Shown here piece after piece: positions 7,628-11,159 of a stretch of DNA of 11,159 nucleotides. The notes beneath the pieces are model-generated. The model did no database searches. It was not told the origin of the DNA and saw only the letters and a program-made list of their open reading frames with translations. The stretch comes from Larix sibirica. Its lineage: Eukaryota; Streptophyta; Pinopsida; Pinales; Pinaceae. Position numbers and translations under genes: made by a program. The stretch lies in assembly GCA_004151065.3 (NCBI GenBank), contig NWUY0300023037.1, positions 1-11,159 on the forward strand. Direction: 5' to 3'. Position 1 is the first letter of the stretch. Each line of letters starts with the position of its first letter.

Positions 7628-8328
7628 CAACCTTTAGACTATGAAAATGTTTCGTTCAGATGCAGGCAATGCCATGAACATGGTCACTTCAATAGGAACT
7701 TCCCACGAAATTCTCCTCCTCCCCCCAAAAAAACTCCCACTGATGAGGGTTGTGACAGTGATGGATTCACCCAAGTCAAAGGCAGATGAAAGAAGGGTAA
7801 GGGTTACCCCTGTGCACCACCCTCCCGGGCGCCAACAATCGCCTCTAATAAGTTCAAACCATCAAATCAATGGAAGACGACCCGAAGAATCTGGACAACT
7901 ATCCCCGGTAATAGACTCCCCCGAACGAACCATTATCCTAGGCCGTGGAAAAACTTGCAAAAGATCAGAGGGACCAAATGGACATTATGGACGAAGACCA
8001 ACTTGATGAAGTTGAAGGCATGGACCTCGAAGAGTTAGATCTTGATGAAATTGATAAAGAATGTAGTAAAAAAGGCAAGGGATATGTTTCAAGATGACAA
8101 CTCGAACTCCTGAAGGATGCCATTTTGAAAAATAGAGCTACTCCACACCTAGGAGTTGCTAAGGAACCCCAGAAAAGCAGCAAAAGAAAGCAGTCGGAAG
8201 AGATGGAAAAGAGAGGAAGGAAAATGAATAAGCAAAGAATAGCAGAAGTTAGAACCAAATTGATAGAATCAGGTCAATATTCGACAATACGGGCGGCCTT
8301 CTATGAAGTAAATAAGTTTTTCATATGA
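7628..8328 (+). pseudogene. LINE ORF1 protein, C-terminal part: zinc knuckle, acidic region, basic tail
   Basis: ORF1 proteins of plant LINEs bind the element's RNA. The first segment (frame from 7628) reads QPLDYENVSFRCRQCHEHGH, matching the conserved lead-in and C-x2-C-x4-H of a CCHC zinc knuckle. The final Cys is Phe (TTC at 7691-7693), so zinc binding is probably lost. It then reads DGFTQVKGR and meets a TGA at 7787-7789. From about 7855 another frame carries the rest: MEDDPKNLDNYPR, stops at 7909, 7912 and 7939, an acidic run (DQLDEVEGMDLEELDLDEID), a TGA at 8095, then a basic part with SSKRKQSEEMEKRGRK and LIESGQYSTIRAAF, ending at the TGA 8326-8328. The 121-codon open frame at 7641-8006 is an out-of-frame shadow of this gene. 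Confidence 0.87.
8325..8328 (+). promoter_or_regulatory. ATGA overlap of ORF1 stop and ORF2 start
   Basis: The ORF1 stop TGA (8326-8328) overlaps the ORF2 start ATG (8325-8327) by the sequence ATGA. The ATG is followed by KVLTWNIHG, the expected endonuclease N-terminus, so it is a well-supported start. This arrangement would suit termination-reinitiation of ribosomes on a bicistronic LINE RNA; the mechanism is inferred, the overlap is seen. Confidence 0.6.
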
Positions 8329-9026
8329 AGGTGTTAACATGGAATATTCATGGGATGAATCATCCCCGCAAAATCAAGACTCTGAAAAACAAGGTGAGAA
8401 AGGAAAATCCTGTGATAATTTGTTTATAGGAAACCAAGTGTGGTACTGAAACAATGCAGGTAATAGGGAAAAAAGTGGAAAAAATGTGAAATAATGAACA
8501 TCGATGCCCTTGGAATGGCTGATTGTATGACCTTTCTGTGGAATCCGGAAGAAGTAACTCTTTCAAATTTCTGGGCTATGAAAGGTCTGCTCACAGCTAA
8601 CTTTCGAATATGCAACACCCGGATTACTGGTACCATTACTAATGTCTATGGTCCTAGTGTCTATCTGCACAAGCCTGCTTTCCTGGAATCTCTATCCTGG
8701 ACCGCTCGCTGGGTTGGTGATAGGCCCTGGATCATTGGGGGATATTTCAACAAGATCACCTCCCTCGAAGAAAAAAAGGGGGGAAGATGAAATCTGGGAA
8801 CAGTTAATGAGGATTTTAAAAGTGTATTGAGGAAAACAATCTTGTCAACATAGAAACCAGAAATGGTTGGTACATATGGAACAATAAAAGAGGAGGGATT
8901 CACCACGTGGCCTCTCATCTAGATCGTTTCCTAGTCACTGAAGGGATTTTCAATAGCGGCGGAGATCTTTCTACATTGGTTCTTCCCTTTGCCGGCTCTG
9001 ATCACTGGCTTGTTTGTCTGCAATGA
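8325..9026 (+). other. Apurinic-type endonuclease domain of the LINE ORF2
   Basis: Visible motifs in order are TWNIHG (Asn of the active site), the ETK glutamate just after a TAG at 8427-8429 where family members have Q, DALGMA, LWNPEEV, TNVYGP (Tyr), WIIGGYFN (8728-8751), WNNKRGG, SHLDRFLV and SDHWLVCLQ. The aspartate expected in GGDFN is tyrosine (TAT, 8743-8745), so a catalytic residue is lost. The domain ends at a TGA (9024-9026) where a Trp codon is likely in the ancestor. Confidence 0.88.
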
Positions 9027-9701
9027 GAGGGACAAGGACCGCCAAATAAGCACCCCTTCCGCTTTGAGCAATTCTGGTTGGAACATAAGGAATTCAAATC
9101 ATTAGTCACTCAATGGTGGTAGGACTCCCCATCCTCAGAGGGGATCGGGATGCACCAATTTCAACAGAAGCTTAAACATCTTAAATCCAGGATCTGTACT
9201 TGGAACAAAGAAGAATTTGGCAATATTTTCAAAGACAAAAAGAGACTTTCAGAACAAATGGAGGAGATTCAACATAAAGGAATGAATATAGGATATGATG
9301 AGGAGTTAAGACATTTAGAAGAGTCCACACTCCAACTCCTCAATGATCATGAGAGGCAGGAGGAAATTTATTGGCAACAAAAGTCCAGGAATCAATGGCT
9401 TCAGGAAGGAGAGCGTAACACCAAATTCTTTCATCAGTCTGTTATCCAGAATAGACAAAAGAACAGAATCCATCGCCTGAAATTAGAAGGAGGATCTTAT
9501 ATTGAAAAAAGGGCAGACATGGAAGATGAATTGGTGGGATTCTTTGAGAACATCCTGACTGAGGACAGGGTTGACCGATCCTTGGACACTAACATTATCA
9601 TCCAGAACATCCCCTCTCTAGTTTCTCAGGACCAAAATGAGCTCCTAACCAAACTGGTTGTGATGTTGGAAGTCGAGGAAGCATTTAATCAAATGGCCAA
9701 T

Positions 9702-10430
9702 GGTAAAGCCCCGGGTCCAGATGGGTTCACTACCAACTTCTTTCATTACTTCTAGGGTCTCATAAAACAGGAAGTTTGGTTAATTGTGGAGGAATCAAGA
9801 TGAACTAGAAGAGTCCTCAAAGCTTTCAATGCCACCTTCCTAACCCTCATTCCTAAGACCGAAGGTGCTGACTCTCCAGGTAAGTTCTGACCTATATCCC
9901 TTTGCAATATTATCTATAAGAATATAACCAAGGTTATGGCCAATCGATTGAAACCCATTCTCCCATGCCTGATCTCCCTAGAACAGTCAGGTTTTGTGTA
10001 GGGGAGACAAATTATTGATGGAGTAATTTTAGTCCATGAGGTGATTCACTCCTTAAAAACCACCAAGAAGCCAGGTATGCCACTCAAATTAGACATTTCA
10101 AAAGCATATGATAAACTTGGTTGGCAATTCATGCGCAAAATGCTCAGCGCCTTTGGTTTCTTCCAGGAATGGATTGATTGGATGATGAATCTCACTTCCT
10201 CCACTTTTTTCTCTATTCTCTTGAATGGAACTCCCACCCATACCTTTAATTCCTCTAGAGGTATCAAACAAGGCGACCCTTTATCTCTCTTCCTTTTTAT
10301 CTTAATGGAAGAAGGACTGGGGAGGATGATCAAAGCCATGACCGCTCAGGGGGGGATGAAAGGATTAAAATTACACCCTGGTGCTGATACGCAAACTCAC
10401 CAAAAATTTGTGGATGACACAATGCTGATG
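9702..10430 (+). other. Reverse transcriptase domain (RVT_1) of the LINE ORF2
   Basis: Motifs in order are GKAPGPDGF (9702-9728), [33 protein letters not shown] then GRQIIDGV, KLDISKAYD with the first catalytic Asp at 10092-10094, SILLNGTP, GIKQGDPLS (10260-10286) and FVDD (10407-10418) with the catalytic Asp pair. FVDD is a variant of the more usual Y/F-A-D-D box. Four stops fall inside (9753, 9801, 9888, 9999), but all catalytic aspartates are still encoded. Confidence 0.93.
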
Positions 10431-11159
10431 GGACATCCCTTAGTCCAAGAAGCAAAAGCTATCAAGAAAAGTCTTACCACCTTTGCGAAAGCCTCGGGTC
10501 TGGAAGTTAACAGATAAAAATACCAAATCTTTTTCTTCAACACTCCCAAGATCAATCAAAGAAACATCATCTGCATCTTGGGATTTCAAGGGAGCTCCCT
10601 TCCGTCCAAATATTTGGGAGCACCTCTTGCGGCTAGAGTTGTAAAGTGTGCTTCTTGGGAGGACCTTTTGGATCGTATAAAAATAAGACTTTCCACCTGG
10701 ACTCCGAGGCCTCTTAATCTTTCCATCAAATTCACCCTAATTAAATCAGTTGTGCAAGCGATGCCTATTTATCTCTTCTCTGTCATGGCTGCGCTGAAAT
10801 CTGTTCTCAAATATCTTAGAGTTATCCAACGGAACTTTCTTTGGGGAGGTCAAGCTGATAAGCTCAAATGGGCCCTGGTTAGCTGGAAAAAGATCTGTCA
10901 GCCAAAATCTAATGGTGGAATCGGGATACGTGACCTAGAGAAAAACAACGAGGTGTTGGGTGCTAAAATATGGTGGAATTGGGTCACTCACACTTCGGAA
11001 CCCTAGGAAAAGATGTGGCGTGTGAAATATGCTCCCCGTAGACTGAAGGATGATCTAATTCGTTACGATGAAGAAAAACAAGAATCATATATGATCCGGA
11101 TTTATGTGGGAACGAAATGAAAGAGCATATACATAATCATATACATAGATATATTGCAA

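Larger units (their letters stand above)
8325..11120 (+). pseudogene. LINE ORF2 polyprotein: endonuclease and reverse transcriptase, broken
   Basis: ORF2 nicks target DNA and copies the element's RNA at the nick. Domain order is endonuclease (8325 to about 9026), a linker rich in charged helices (9150 to about 9690, with WNKEEFGNIF, WLQEGERNTKFFH), reverse transcriptase (about 9700-10430) and the following thumb/connection region (SKYLGAPL at 10605-10628, RNFLWGG, WALVSWKKIC, GGIGIRD, GAKIWWNW). The frame starts at 8325, shifts between about 8489 and 8494, shifts back near 8822, and then stays in one frame to about 11117. In-frame stops lie at 8427, 8487, 8788, 9024, 9120, 9753, 9801, 9888, 9999, 10515 and 11004. 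Homology fades after LIRYDEEKQES near 11090. A zinc-finger and any RNase H would lie beyond the window or are lost. Confidence 0.92.
7622..11159 (+). mobile_element. L1-type plant LINE (non-LTR retrotransposon), 5'-truncated, inactive, open at the right edge
   Basis: The element holds the end of ORF1 (zinc knuckle, acidic and basic tail) and ORF2 with apurinic-type endonuclease and reverse transcriptase, the layout of plant L1 LINEs. Such elements copy themselves by target-primed reverse transcription in the nucleus and often lose their 5' end on insertion; here homology starts only at the end of ORF1. The right part of ORF2, the 3' untranslated region and the poly(A) tail are not seen in the window. 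Many stops and several frameshifts make this copy non-autonomous. Confidence 0.92.

Noticed and set aside
7641-8006. 121-codon plus-strand open frame beginning MKMFRSD
   Set aside because: It overlaps LINE ORF1 in the wrong frame; the zinc knuckle and acidic region are read in the other two frames.
7965-8258. 97-codon minus-strand open frame with a Ser-rich, hydrophobic sequence resembling a secreted protein
   Set aside because: It is antisense to the acidic and basic tail of LINE ORF1.
8642-8830. 62-codon plus-strand open frame
   Set aside because: It lies in the wrong frame within the endonuclease, where the frame from 8494 carries the motifs.
10046-10339. 97-codon minus-strand open frame
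   Set aside because: It is antisense to the best-conserved part of the reverse transcriptase.

Overview
The window looks like plant nuclear DNA from a repeat-rich, intergenic region. The evidence is two decayed retroelements of plant type, AT-rich non-coding DNA between them, and no compact gene arrangement or bacterial signals. It carries no intact host gene that I can recognise. The species cannot be fixed from the sequence.

Left side (1-2198, minus strand): the 5' internal part of a Ty3/gypsy-type LTR retrotransposon. It has a possible degenerate primer-binding site (2181-2198), a gag reading frame starting at 2064 and broken by stops and about four frameshifts, and the beginning of an aspartic protease that runs off the left edge. 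No LTR could be delimited.

Middle (2199-7621): mostly non-coding, with several structured pieces. These are a purine-rich 21-bp minisatellite (about 2551-2790), a 45-bp tandem repeat (3377-3490), a 272-bp candidate CACTA-like miniature element (3622-3893), and three degenerate copies of a roughly 98-bp repeat containing a strong hairpin (4258-4550). There is also a minus-strand coding-like stretch with a possible 185-bp intron (5256-5992), and a minus-strand RNase H fossil (6205-6615) riddled with stops but still in one frame. A 79-residue open frame at 6800-7039 is unrecognised.

Right side (7622 to the end, plus strand): a 5'-truncated, mutated L1-type LINE. The last part of ORF1 (zinc knuckle, acidic stretch, basic tail) is followed by ORF2 (endonuclease, then reverse transcriptase), which runs to the right end of the window. 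ORF1 and ORF2 overlap by four bases in ATGA. From about 8823 to about 11117 ORF2 stays in one frame with eight internal stops, each explicable as a C-to-T or G-to-A change, so this copy appears to have decayed by substitution.

Nothing here works together as a functional pathway. The window is a record of nested or neighbouring transposon insertions. I found no convincing new biological system; the most informative items are the RNase H fossil, the 98-bp hairpin repeats, the CACTA-like element, the spliced-looking pseudogene and the mutation pattern of the LINE.
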